Positions 1 to 7,632 are shown, counted from the stretch's first letter. The stretch: DNA of 12,749 nucleotides from Clostridia bacterium (GCA_017413675.1 JAFPSR010000007.1:1-12749); one strand, 5' to 3'. Notes: a model not told the origin generated them from the sequence alone. A program made the numbers and translations.

Positions 1-875
1 ATGGCGTTTTCCCGGCAGATCCCGCGGTAGTTGTTTTCGGAAATATAGCCCTGTTCGTAGGATTCATCCAGCCACCTGCCCATTTTCCGGATCTGTAGGT
101 TGTCCGGATGGCACGCGTCAATGGCATACATCATCCTGCTGCCGAACTCCTCGATGAACCGGTAAGCGTAATCCGGGTCGCGGGTCATGGCGTTGTAGCA
201 GCTTCCTGCTGACATATCACAGTACAGGTTGGGATAATCCCGCATCAGTTTGGCCAGTCTGCCTTCGGTTACCCGGCCTTGGGGATAGGTGTTGCGGTTG
301 GCAGCATTGACACCGGCGTCGATTTCTGCCCAGAAGGGCTGTGAATGCCCGAAAATCTTCAGGTCCGGATGCTTCCGGAGCATTTTTTCAATTCTCGGCA
401 GACCCAGGTCATCTACGATGCCGTAACAACCGCCGAGCGTCGGTCCGACATGGATGGTTACCGGCAGGCCGGCTGCGGCGCAATAGGAAAACAGATTATC
501 CATCTGTGGATCATCCGCATACAGATTAGCGGTCAACTCGCCCATCCCTTTCGCACCGAGATCCCGGAAAAAGGAAAGGACGGCGGAAAAATCGGTATGG
601 TCGGAATTGTCCAGACAGCGCGGATCCACATTACAGAACCAGTAGAACCTGTCCGGGTATTTTTCGACCGTTGCCCGGGCGGCCCCGTTGGAAAGGACCA
701 TGGCGGACTGCGCTTCCGGAGACAGGATGGGCAGGAGAATCCCCTTGTCCACGCCGATCTCATCATAGATGGAGAGCAGCTTTTCGGGTGTCATGGTGAA
801 GACCTTGGAAAACTCGTATTCCTGGAAAAGAACCACATGGGCATGAACGTCGATTTTCTTCAGGAGTTTTTTCAT
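1..875 (-). CDS. Amidohydrolase-2 family metal-dependent hydrolase or decarboxylase (3' end cut by window edge)
   Basis: 291 residues are readable from the ATG at 873-875, preceded by GGGAGGG six bases upstream; the C-terminus runs off the left edge. The N-terminus carries the HxH metal motif of the TIM-barrel amidohydrolases (H11, H13 in KIDVHAHV). Further candidate metal or catalytic residues are H142 (TIHVG), H177 (KIFGHS) and D253 (YAIDACHPDN), in the order seen in Amidohydro_2/ACMSD-type enzymes. The last residues, ICRENA, resemble the usual C-terminal end of this family, so probably only about 10-20 residues are missing. It follows the aminotransferase gene by 17 nt and looks like the last visible gene of that operon. 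No signal peptide, so cytoplasmic. The substrate cannot be told from sequence: family members hydrolyse lactones, amides and C-C bonds or decarboxylate. Family call is firm, specific function unknown. Confidence 0.85.
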   Translation of the reverse strand, partial: MKKLLKKIDVHAHVVLFQEYEFSKVFTMTPEKLLSIYDEIGVDKGILLPILSPEAQSAMVLSNGAARATVEKYPDRFYWFCNVDPRCLDNSDHTDFSAVLSFFRDLGAKGMGELTANLYADDPQMDNLFSYCAAAGLPVTIHVGPTLGGCYGIVDDLGLPRIEKMLRKHPDLKIFGHSQPFWAEIDAGVNAANRNTYPQGRVTEGRLAKLMRDYPNLYCDMSAGSCYNAMTRDPDYAYRFIEEFGSRMMYAIDACHPDNLQIRKMGRWLDESYEQGYISENNYRGICRENA

Positions 876-892
876 CCGGATCCCTCCCACAT

Positions 893-2221
893 TCAGTTGA
901 CTGCGGCGTACCAGTGGCCGCCGATGCCGTCATTTTCGGTTCCGTCCAGCAGTTCCCTGTAGTGGGCGGAAACCTTTTTAAATCCGTTTGCGTACTTTTG
1001 TATTTCCTCCGGCAGATACCGGATAAACCAGGGGATGGAGAAACAGGGGATGTCTTCCGAAGCCTTCAGTTTCTCATCCAGGATTCGGACATCCCGATCC
1101 GCAAAGAGAATCCGGGATGGTTTTCCGGCATGGATCAGGTCGAAATCCCGGAAATAACGGTGGGTATGCAGCGGGAAGTTTGCGCCGGTCGTCAATGGGA
1201 TGCCGATTTCGGCGGAAACCGCTTCCACATATCGTGTGATCGGAAGGCCTCCCAGCTCTTCCGCGGCATAGAGGGCCTGCGGGCAGTACCAGCCGGCCAT
1301 GGTGGATCCGGTGGATTCATCCACACGGAGGGGATGGAAGCCCGGAGTCCCTTCCATCAGGTCGAGGAAGTAATTCATGGCTTTCCGGATTTCCGCAATC
1401 CGTTCGTCGTAGTCCCGGAGCCGGATCAGGCCGATGGCTGTACAGATCTGGTTGACGCGCCCCTTTATTCCGCCCAGGGGCAGGTTGTGGTAGGGAAGGA
1501 GCTCCGGGGTTTCCGATACGTATTTTTCGTTATTGCGTTCATAGTGGGCGTAAGCCATAGCCCGTTCATAGATTGTCCTGTTGTCCGTCACCAGCATTCC
1601 CAGTTCCCCGCAGGAGAAGGATTTCAGGGACATCAGGGACATGGCTGCCACATCCCCGAAAGTACCGAGCATCCTGCCCTTATAGCGGCCTCCCTGTGCG
1701 TGCGAGACGTCCTCGATCACTTTCAGGTTGTGCCTGCGGGCAATTTCCATGATGGGATCCATATCCGCAGGATGTGCGCAGTAATGGACCACCATTACGG
1801 CGCGTGTCCGCGGCCCGATGCACCGTTCGAGATCCTCGGGATCCAGACACATGTCTTCCCGCCGGACATTCGCAAAAACGACACTGGCTCCCAGCCTTGA
1901 GGCAGACAGACAGGAAGCCCAGTAGGTCTTGGTCGGACAGATCAATTCATCCCCCGCGCCGAGTCCTATGGCAAACATGGCCGCTTCCAGCGCCAGGGTC
2001 CCGTTGTTATAGGCTATGCCGTACTCACGCTGCTGCCAGGCGGCAAAAGCCTTTTCAAACCGTTCCGTGATATCGGTGCCGGACATTTTGTTTTTCCGGA
2101 CCACATCCAGCACGGCATTCTCGATTTCTTCGTTGATGTAAGGCCATGCAAACAGCTCCTTCGGCGGAGCCTCCTTGATTTCAGCCGGGCCTCCCAGAAT
2201 TTTCAGGGTATCTTCCAGCAT
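893..2221 (-). CDS. DegT/DnrJ/EryC1/StrS-family PLP-dependent aminotransferase
   Basis: 442 residues from the ATG at 2219-2221. A longer reading frame begins at 2242, but only the inner ATG has a ribosome binding site (AGAGAGG, nine bases away), so I use it. Fold type I features are in family order: IAYNNGTLALEAAM (residues 69-82), the PLP-ring aspartate D171 in VIEDVSHA, YKGRMLGTFGD (180-190), and the Schiff-base lysine K200 in MSLKSFSCGE. The normally GEGG stretch reads GELG. Such enzymes usually transfer an amino group from glutamate or glutamine to a keto-sugar or keto-cyclitol. At 442 residues it is longer than the typical 370-400, mainly in the C-terminal half. It sits 48 nt after the AraM-like dehydrogenase, which could supply the keto substrate, and 17 nt before the amidohydrolase. 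The aminotransferase role is likely, but some family members catalyse dehydration or other PLP chemistry. Confidence 0.9.
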   Translation of the reverse strand: MLEDTLKILGGPAEIKEAPPKELFAWPYINEEIENAVLDVVRKNKMSGTDITERFEKAFAAWQQREYGIAYNNGTLALEAAMFAIGLGAGDELICPTKTYWASCLSASRLGASVVFANVRREDMCLDPEDLERCIGPRTRAVMVVHYCAHPADMDPIMEIARRHNLKVIEDVSHAQGGRYKGRMLGTFGDVAAMSLMSLKSFSCGELGMLVTDNRTIYERAMAYAHYERNNEKYVSETPELLPYHNLPLGGIKGRVNQICTAIGLIRLRDYDERIAEIRKAMNYFLDLMEGTPGFHPLRVDESTGSTMAGWYCPQALYAAEELGGLPITRYVEAVSAEIGIPLTTGANFPLHTHRYFRDFDLIHAGKPSRILFADRDVRILDEKLKASEDIPCFSIPWFIRYLPEEIQKYANGFKKVSAHYRELLDGTENDGIGGHWYAAVN

Positions 2222-2230
2222 GGTTTTTAT

Positions 2231-2237
2231 CCTCTCT
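2231..2237 (-). promoter_or_regulatory. Ribosome binding site that decides the DegT aminotransferase start
   Basis: On the minus strand AGAGAGG lies nine bases before the ATG at 2219-2221. The outer in-frame ATG at 2242 has no purine-rich site ahead of it, so the shorter protein is preferred. Confidence 0.7.
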
Positions 2238-2269
2238 TGCATGATTTTTGAAAAGGACAGGCAGTTTTC

Positions 2270-3616
2270 TTATGCTTTCAGGAATTTCCGGATTACCTCC
2301 ACGGCATCATCAAACAGACCGATATCCCAGAGGAGGCGGGTTCCGACATACTTGTCACGGATTTCCTTGGTCCCGTAGAAGCAAAGAAGTCCAACCTGGG
2401 GAGTAATGCCGATCTCCGGGAAGGTAGTGGGAAGCCCCGCATCCTTCATCAGGCTTTCGATTTCATCGGCCCGGGGCAGTTCCGTACGGATGATATCCTG
2501 GATTTCTTCCCATTTTTCCTCAATCCGGGGCAGGCGGGAGCGGGCTTTTTCCGGATCCACCTTGCCACTCTCTTCCTCGATACGGATAATCTCAGGGGCG
2601 GAAGCACCGAAGATTTCCACCATTTTCTTTTTCCATTCATCGTAGGAAAACGTTTCATAGAAGCGGAGCGCTCTTTCCCGGTCAAATTTCTGCGTGAGCA
2701 GCCAGTCATACATGCGGAGTGTAACCAGGGTTCCCAGCCCGACCTGTATCCCGTGCAGATCGGGAAGGGTATTGTTCTGTACCGCACGGATGTCCAGAAT
2801 ATGAGAAACATAGTGTTCCATCCCGGATGCCGGGCGGGTTACTTCCGCCAGGGTCATGGCAAGTCCGGACAGTACCAGGCCTTCCGTAATATTTTTGACA
2901 GCCGTTTCGGAGCGGGAGGGAAGATCCCTAGCATTCTCCAGGCACAGGTTCAGGCTGCGGCGAACCAGCGAAGCAATTTCCCCGCAGTAGAATTCATCGA
3001 TCAGGAGATGGGCGATTTTCCATTCCACAAGACTGACGGCCTTGGCCAGCATATCCCCGAGGCCGGCGGCCAGCAACCGATATGGCGCTTTGCACAGGAT
3101 GTCCGTATCCAGGATCACGGTATCCGGCATGGGTGTATTGATCGTGGTTTTGACGCCGTCCACGATCATGGCGGCCGAAGTGGAAACAAACCCGTCCATG
3201 GAAGGAGCGGTACCGACCAGGACGAAAGGAACCTTGGTCATTTTCGCCATCATCTTGCTCAGGTCGTTGACGGTGCCGGACCCGATGGCCAGGATCCCGT
3301 CGCAGGTATCATCCCAGTAAGAGGCAATATGTCCCAGAGGGACCTCCCCGGCTTCCAGTCTTTCCTTCCCCAGATTGCAGGGGGTATAGGACTGAAGGCT
3401 GGCTAGCAGGGAATCCCCGCAGGCGGAAAGGGTGTTCTCATCAAAGACTACAAACGGTTTGGTAATGTGATAGCGGTCCAGTACTTCAGACAGGTGCTTC
3501 AGAGCGCCGGGGCCGATGTAAAGATCATCCAGATAAGTGGTATGGGTGTGCCCGCAGGAACACGTGTAGAAATTGCCCTTGCAGAGCTGCCGAAGGGTGG
3601 CCTGAGAGAGATTCAT
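2270..3616 (-). CDS. AraM/EgsA-like sn-glycerol-1-phosphate dehydrogenase family protein
   Basis: 448 residues, ATG start with AAAGGAGG seven bases upstream. It belongs to the dehydroquinate-synthase-like / iron-alcohol-dehydrogenase superfamily. The nucleotide-binding signature GSGTVNDLSK is at 112-121, PSMDGFVS at 138-145, and VKTTINTP at 155-162. The metal site is visible as D188 (AAGLGDML), H268 (SGMEHYVSH) and H288 (DLHGIQ). This is the pattern of glycerol-1-phosphate dehydrogenases, which interconvert dihydroxyacetone phosphate and glycerol-1-phosphate with NAD(P)H. Bacillus AraM is about 394 residues; the surplus here is mostly a charged helical segment around 325-395. The N-terminus has a CSCGHTH cluster (C19, C21, H23, H25). 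No PcrB-type prenyltransferase or arabinose gene is adjacent; the neighbours are an aminotransferase and an amidohydrolase, so the real substrate may be another polyol or keto phosphate. The family is sure, the substrate is not. Confidence 0.9.
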   Translation of the reverse strand: MNLSQATLRQLCKGNFYTCSCGHTHTTYLDDLYIGPGALKHLSEVLDRYHITKPFVVFDENTLSACGDSLLASLQSYTPCNLGKERLEAGEVPLGHIASYWDDTCDGILAIGSGTVNDLSKMMAKMTKVPFVLVGTAPSMDGFVSTSAAMIVDGVKTTINTPMPDTVILDTDILCKAPYRLLAAGLGDMLAKAVSLVEWKIAHLLIDEFYCGEIASLVRRSLNLCLENARDLPSRSETAVKNITEGLVLSGLAMTLAEVTRPASGMEHYVSHILDIRAVQNNTLPDLHGIQVGLGTLVTLRMYDWLLTQKFDRERALRFYETFSYDEWKKKMVEIFGASAPEIIRIEEESGKVDPEKARSRLPRIEEKWEEIQDIIRTELPRADEIESLMKDAGLPTTFPEIGITPQVGLLCFYGTKEIRDKYVGTRLLWDIGLFDDAVEVIRKFLKA

Positions 3617-3655
3617 GGAAGATCCTCCTTTATGATCATGGTTTCAGCAACAACA

Positions 3656-4471
3656 TCAGATGGATACGGAAAAACGGGGAACGCTGCGGATTTCGGCTTC
3701 CGAAAGAACAGCCAGGGGGCCAGTCAGTTTGGGAAACCGCAGGGAAACGGCCCAAAGCTGCTGGCGATGGACGTTTGCCTGCCGGTTCACAGAGAAATCC
3801 CCGTATTTTTCATCCCCGACAATGGGAAGGCCGACCGATGCCAGATGGGCCCGGATCTGGTGCGTACGCCCCGTATACAGATGGATTTCCAGCAGGGAGA
3901 AGGACCCCTGTCTGCGGACCAGGCGGTAACCGGTATGGATCGGCAGTGCTCCGGGCTGGCTGTGCGGTATTACGGATACTGTGCTTTTTTGGGCGTCTTT
4001 TTTCAGAAAGGCATGCAGGTCCGCGGATGGTTCCGGATTTCCGGAAACGATGCCCTGGTACAGCTTGGTTAGGGAACGGTTTTTGAACAGGGCTTCCATT
4101 TCCTTTAGAACCTCTTCGGATTTGGCGAGTACCAGGATCCCGCCGGTCATAGTATCCAGCCGGTGGCAGAGAGCATAAGGGGCATAAAGGTCCTGTACGG
4201 TTTCGCAGGGGACGCCCTGCGGCTTTTCGATACAGAGGACTGCCTCGTTCTCCAGCAGTACCGGGAAGGAAAAATACTTCTCGTCAATATATACATCCAG
4301 AAGCTCTCCGTCTGCAACGTTATCCTCCGCATGCAGACGGGTCCCGTTTCTCTTCACGTCCTTATTTTTTAGGGCGCGCCTGAGGATCCCGGGCGGAATA
4401 CACGGGTATTTTTCGGCAAGATATCTTTTTAATTCGACCGGGGTCTCGGTTTGTACGGAAATGGTGCGCAT
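3656..4471 (-). CDS. RluA-family rRNA/tRNA pseudouridine synthase
   Basis: 271 residues. The ATG at 4469-4471 has TTGAGGATG just upstream. The N-terminal part (about 1-62) resembles an S4 RNA-binding domain, including RRALKNKDVKRNG. The catalytic motif HRLDTMTGG (103-111) contains the family's essential aspartate D106; many relatives have TSG where this reads TGG. TGRTHQIRAHL (200-210) and GDEKYGD (219-225) are the other RluA-family blocks. It isomerises uridine to pseudouridine in structured RNA; which site cannot be told, because bacteria carry several paralogues. It starts 22 nt after the T-run of the ilvE terminator, and the AraM-like gene follows after 39 nt without a terminator. It therefore appears to head the metabolic operon, perhaps through readthrough or a promoter inside ilvE. 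Slightly shorter than RluD-type proteins of about 300 residues. Confidence 0.9.
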   Translation of the reverse strand: MRTISVQTETPVELKRYLAEKYPCIPPGILRRALKNKDVKRNGTRLHAEDNVADGELLDVYIDEKYFSFPVLLENEAVLCIEKPQGVPCETVQDLYAPYALCHRLDTMTGGILVLAKSEEVLKEMEALFKNRSLTKLYQGIVSGNPEPSADLHAFLKKDAQKSTVSVIPHSQPGALPIHTGYRLVRRQGSFSLLEIHLYTGRTHQIRAHLASVGLPIVGDEKYGDFSVNRQANVHRQQLWAVSLRFPKLTGPLAVLSEAEIRSVPRFSVSI

Positions 4472-4493
4472 GGATCATCCTCAACGGAACATG

Positions 4494-4528
4494 AAAAAAC
4501 AAGCCACGACAGAACTGCCATGGCTTGT
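4494..4528 (-). terminator. Rho-independent terminator after ilvE
   Basis: Read on the minus strand: ACAAGCCA, a 14-base loop region, then TGGCTTGT, followed directly by a run of Ts that reaches 4494. The stem is a perfect 8 bp. It lies 9 nt past the ilvE stop and only 22 nt before the pseudouridine synthase start, so it should separate, or tune, expression of the downstream operon. Confidence 0.85.
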
Positions 4529-4537
4529 AGATTCAGC

Positions 4538-5611
4538 TTACTTGGAAATAACAACACTCCATCCGAACGGATCTTCCACAGTACCGTTCTGGATTCCGGT
4601 CAGGGTATCGTACAGCTTGCGTGCGACAGGGCCCATACCGCCGTCGCCGACGACGATATCTTCCCCTTTGTAGAAGAAGCTGCCGACAGGGGAGATGACT
4701 GCCGCGGTGCCGGTGCCGAAAGCTTCGCTCAGGCGGCCGTTCCGGGCACAATCATGCAGTTCATCGACGCTGATGCGGTATTCTTCGGTTTCATAGCCGA
4801 GATATTTGGCCAGCTGCAGGACGGAAGCACGGGTAATGCCGGGCAGGATGGAACCGAGCAGCGGCGGGGTGATGACCTTGCCGTCCAGAACGAAGAACAT
4901 GTTCATGGAACCGACTTCTTCGACATATTTCTTTTCCACACCGTCCAGCCAGAGGACCTGGGAGTACCCTTTCTTGGCAGCGATATCGCCGGCCAGGATG
5001 GAAGCGGCATAGTTGCCGGCGACCTTGGCGAATCCAACTCCGCCGCGGACAGCACGGACATATTCATCTTCCACGTAGATGCTTACGGGAGCCAGGCCGG
5101 CTGCATAGTAAGCGGCAACGGGGGAGAGGATAATCATGAAGGTATAGGAAGTAGAGGCATGGACACCCAACTGGGCCTGTGTGGCGATCAGGAACGGGCG
5201 GATGTACAGGGAGGTTCCGTCATCCTGAGGGATCCAGTCTTTTTCCAGAAGAACCAGGCGGGTAAGGCCTTCCCAGAACAGATCCTCGTCCACATGTGCC
5301 ATACACATACGGGCAGCGGAAACATTCATACGCTTGATGTTTTCCATGGGGCGGAACAGGCGGATTGTATCCCCGCGGCGATAGGCTTTCATTCCCTCGA
5401 AGATAGCCTGTCCATAGTGCAGCACGGAAGCGGCAGGATCCATCTGCAACGGCTGATAAGGCTGAATTCTGGCATCGTGCCAGCCGCCTTTGGCCTCATC
5501 ATATTCCATGATGAACATGTAATCGGTAAAGATTTTTCCAAAGCCCAGTTTGCTGGAATCAGCAGGCTTTTCCTTAAGTTTGTCAGCCATGATGAAACGA
5601 ATTTCGCTCAC
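4538..5611 (-). CDS. ilvE: Branched-chain amino acid aminotransferase (class IV, type II BCAT)
   Basis: 357 residues. It interconverts leucine, isoleucine and valine with their 2-keto acids, using glutamate/2-oxoglutarate and PLP. Fold type IV features: [11 protein letters not shown] (42-52), [17 protein letters not shown] (62-78), the PLP lysine K196 in [16 protein letters not shown]232 in [11 protein letters not shown], and the phosphate-binding [12 protein letters not shown] (299-310). Length and these blocks match the eukaryote-like, Bacillus YwaA-type BCATs rather than the shorter E. coli IlvE type. The open frame extends to a GTG at 5618-5620, but that codon is part of the Shine-Dalgarno AAGAGGTG, so I start at the GTG at 5609-5611, six bases downstream. 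An ATG eight residues inside lacks a site of its own. It is followed by a strong terminator and may have its own promoter in the gap after yigZ; no other ilv/leu gene is adjacent. Confidence 0.93.
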   Translation of the reverse strand: MSEIRFIMADKLKEKPADSSKLGFGKIFTDYMFIMEYDEAKGGWHDARIQPYQPLQMDPAASVLHYGQAIFEGMKAYRRGDTIRLFRPMENIKRMNVSAARMCMAHVDEDLFWEGLTRLVLLEKDWIPQDDGTSLYIRPFLIATQAQLGVHASTSYTFMIILSPVAAYYAAGLAPVSIYVEDEYVRAVRGGVGFAKVAGNYAASILAGDIAAKKGYSQVLWLDGVEKKYVEEVGSMNMFFVLDGKVITPPLLGSILPGITRASVLQLAKYLGYETEEYRISVDELHDCARNGRLSEAFGTGTAAVISPVGSFFYKGEDIVVGDGGMGPVARKLYDTLTGIQNGTVEDPFGWSVVISK

Positions 5612-5617
5612 ACTGTT

Positions 5618-5625
5618 CACCTCTT
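5618..5625 (-). promoter_or_regulatory. Ribosome binding site that decides the ilvE start (GTG)
   Basis: Minus-strand AAGAGGTG is close to the ideal anti-16S sequence and overlaps the outermost in-frame GTG. The next GTG lies six bases further on at normal spacing, making it the likely start codon. Confidence 0.75.
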
Positions 5626-5650
5626 TGTATGTTTATAGTAGTAGTATAAT

Positions 5651-5681
5651 CGGTTTCTTTCTGCAAAGAAATCCGTTTTTT
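5651..5681 (+). other. Hairpin followed by T6 in the yigZ-ilvE gap (terminator-like on the plus strand)
   Basis: CGGTTTCTTT (5651-5660) pairs with AAAGAAATCCG (5665-5675) with one bulged T and a 4-base loop, followed by six Ts at 5676-5681. The T-run lies on the plus-strand side, yet no plus-strand gene precedes it. On the minus strand the hairpin falls between the yigZ stop and the ilvE ribosome binding site, with A-rich sequence before it and TTATAC after it, so it could mark the ilvE promoter or operator region. A minus-strand -10-like TATAAA also lies in this gap, without a convincing -35. Confidence 0.4.
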
Positions 5682-5688
5682 GTTAAGC

Positions 5689-6324
5689 TTATGTATCAGT
5701 CTGCCAGGGCATATAGATTTCCTCGGCAACCAGGGGCTCGATCTGTCCGGAACTGACCTGCGTCAAAAAGGAAAGGAACGGGCTCAGATCCTCTTTCCGG
5801 ATATAGAGATCGTAGGTGACGGAAGTGGCAAAAGAGATTTCCTGCACCTGGTATCCGGAGAGACGGACCTGTCTTTCGATTATATCATGCAGGGAATAGG
5901 GGGCATCAAACAGGATGTGTGCTGTCAGGAACATCCGGGAAATGCCGGCGGCATCCGTACCGATCCGGGCACTCTGCGAATAAGCCCGAACCAGACCACC
6001 GGTTCCCAGAAGGGTTCCGCCGAAGTAACGGACAACCACGCAGATGCAGTTGCATAATTCCCGTCCCTGCAGAATCTCCAGTATGGGTTTCCCGGCAGTA
6101 CCGCTGGGTTCTCCGTCATCGCTGAAGCGGGTTCTTTCCCCGTGCTGCCCGATGATGTAGGCATAACAGTGATGGCTTGCCTCACGATGCATCGCACGCA
6201 CCTTTTCCAGAAAGGCCAGAGCTTGTTCCTCCGTTTCGACAGGGGAAGCATACCCTATGAAACGGGATTTCTTCTCAATGAATTCAGCGGATCCTTCACG
6301 GAATAAGGTACGATAGGAATCCAA
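5689..6324 (-). CDS. yigZ: YigZ/IMPACT (UPF0029) family protein
   Basis: 211 residues, the usual family length. Conserved blocks: SHHCYAYIIG (50-59), RFSDDGEPSGTAGKPIL (66-82) and VVRYFGGTLLGTGGLVRAYS (97-116), followed by a DUF1949-like C-terminal domain. Homologues are found in almost all bacteria and in eukaryotic IMPACT; their biochemical role is unsettled, with suggested links to translation or stress and to proline-peptide processing in some annotations. The start codon appears to be TTG (6322-6324): AAAGGAG lies nine bases upstream and there is no ATG that would keep the conserved N-terminus SAEFIEKKSRFIGYA with a better site. The gene starts 24 nt after the tyrS stop on the same strand and is probably cotranscribed with it. 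Confidence 0.9.
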   Translation of the reverse strand: MDSYRTLFREGSAEFIEKKSRFIGYASPVETEEQALAFLEKVRAMHREASHHCYAYIIGQHGERTRFSDDGEPSGTAGKPILEILQGRELCNCICVVVRYFGGTLLGTGGLVRAYSQSARIGTDAAGISRMFLTAHILFDAPYSLHDIIERQVRLSGYQVQEISFATSVTYDLYIRKEDLSPFLSFLTQVSSGQIEPLVAEEIYMPWQTDT

Positions 6325-6333
6325 CTCGGTGCG

Positions 6334-6340
6334 CTCCTTT
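6334..6340 (-). promoter_or_regulatory. Ribosome binding site supporting a TTG start for yigZ
   Basis: Minus-strand AAAGGAG lies in the 24-nt gap after the tyrS stop and nine bases before TTG. The TTG start may keep this gene less translated than tyrS. Confidence 0.6.
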
Positions 6341-6348
6341 CCGGATCA

Positions 6349-7578
6349 CTAGTCCTTCAGAAGGACGCGGTAGAACGCTTTCTTGCCCCTGCGGATCATG
6401 GCTTCCCCTTCCGGGAAATCCTGATCCTGCATGACATAATCCATGTCCGAAACCTTTTCACCGTTCAGGGTGACACCGCCGCCCTTGATCAGGCGCCGGC
6501 CTTCCCCGAGGGAGGGGGCGAGCTTGGTTTTGACCATCAGGTCGATCAGACGAAGACCCTGTACCTCCGCATGGGTCATTGTGACGGAGGGGATGGAGGA
6601 TGCATCGGCACCGCCGGAGAATAATGCTTCCGCAGCAGACTGCGCAGCGGTTGCTTTTTCTTCGCCATGAACCAGTTTGGTTACTTCAAAGGCCAGCACT
6701 TTTTTCGCATTGTTGATCCGTTCATCCTTGTAGCGGCACAACTCGTGCACCTGCTCCATGGGCAGGAAAGTCAGAAGCCCGAGACATTTTTCTACGTCTG
6801 CATCGTCCACATTTCTCCAATACTGATAGAAATCATACGGAGAAGTACGTTTTTCGTCCAGCCATAAAGCCCCTTTTGCGGTTTTGCCCATCTTTTTCCC
6901 TTCATGGGTCAAAAGCAGCTGGAACGTTGCAGCAAAGGCATCCTTGTGTTCTTTCCTGCGGATCAGGTCAGCACCGGCAAGCATATTGCTCCACTGGTCA
7001 TCGCCGCCCATTTCCAGCTTGCAGCCGTATTTACGCCATAATTCCAGGAAATCATAGCCCTGCATGAGCATGTAGTTGAATTCGAGGAAGGTAAGGCCTT
7101 TTTCCATCCTCTGTTTGTAGCATTCTGCCGTCAGCATACGGTTGACGGAGAAATGCACACCGATTTCACGCAGGAAATTGATGTAGTTCAGGTTCAGAAG
7201 CCAATCGCCGTTATTGACGATGATTGCCGCGTTTTCCCCTTCAAACGACAGGAAACGGCTCAACTGGGAACGGATGCCCTCGATGTTGTGCTGGATATCC
7301 TCCTGCGTGAGCATCTGCCGTAAATCGGTACGGCCGGAAGGATCCCCGACCATGGCGGTTCCGCCTCCGACCAGGGCAATGGGTTTATGGCCGGCTTTCT
7401 GCATATGCGCCATGGCCATAATCGGGATATAGTGTCCGATATGCAGACTGTCTGCCGTCGGATCAAAACCTACATAGAAAGGTACGGATTCATTTTCCAA
7501 GAGTTTATACAAATCCTCTTCATAGGTGATTTGTGCCAGGAATCCGCGTTCTTTCAATATATCCAGAATATGTGCCAT
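6349..7578 (-). CDS. tyrS: Tyrosyl-tRNA synthetase
   Basis: 409 residues. It charges tRNA-Tyr with tyrosine using ATP and is cytoplasmic. Class I signatures: the HIGH motif at 46-49 within [20 protein letters not shown] (191-198) in the tyrosine/ATP-binding region, and the KMSKS-equivalent KMGKT (229-233). The C-terminal S4 RNA-binding domain spans about 343-409 ([20 protein letters not shown]). The frame is open up to 7614, but GGAGGA lies eight bases before the ATG at 7576-7578 and the protein from there ([13 protein letters not shown]) matches the usual TyrS N-terminus. The near-consensus promoter at 7633-7662 leaves a leader of only about 50 nt with no T-box sequence, which is unusual for Bacillota tyrS. 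yigZ follows after 24 nt. Confidence 0.97.
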   Translation of the reverse strand: MAHILDILKERGFLAQITYEEDLYKLLENESVPFYVGFDPTADSLHIGHYIPIMAMAHMQKAGHKPIALVGGGTAMVGDPSGRTDLRQMLTQEDIQHNIEGIRSQLSRFLSFEGENAAIIVNNGDWLLNLNYINFLREIGVHFSVNRMLTAECYKQRMEKGLTFLEFNYMLMQGYDFLELWRKYGCKLEMGGDDQWSNMLAGADLIRRKEHKDAFAATFQLLLTHEGKKMGKTAKGALWLDEKRTSPYDFYQYWRNVDDADVEKCLGLLTFLPMEQVHELCRYKDERINNAKKVLAFEVTKLVHGEEKATAAQSAAEALFSGGADASSIPSVTMTHAEVQGLRLIDLMVKTKLAPSLGEGRRLIKGGGVTLNGEKVSDMDYVMQDQDFPEGEAMIRRGKKAFYRVLLKD

Positions 7579-7586
7579 GAGAAAGT

Positions 7587-7592
7587 TCCTCC
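7587..7592 (-). promoter_or_regulatory. Ribosome binding site that decides the tyrS start
   Basis: Minus-strand GGAGGA, eight bases before the ATG at 7576-7578. The upstream in-frame ATG at 7614 lies almost at the predicted transcript start and has no such site. Confidence 0.8.
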
Positions 7593-7632
7593 GAAAAGAA
7601 ATGTAAGACAGCATACTGCCTCATATTATTTT

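Noticed and set aside
345..962. 205-codon plus-strand open frame near the left end
   Set aside because: Lies antisense to the truncated amidohydrolase, which has the HxH motif and a good ribosome binding site.
914..1900. 328-codon plus-strand open frame opposite the DegT aminotransferase
   Set aside because: Antisense shadow of a well-supported gene with PLP-site motifs.
3617..3655. Palindrome ATGATCAT in the gap before the AraM-like gene as a promoter or operator
   Set aside because: Eight bases only, no matching -35, and the gap is better explained as an operon junction with a strong ribosome binding site.
4451..5638. 395-codon plus-strand open frame across ilvE
   Set aside because: Mirror of the ilvE reading frame; composition is typical of an antisense shadow and it has no ribosome binding site.
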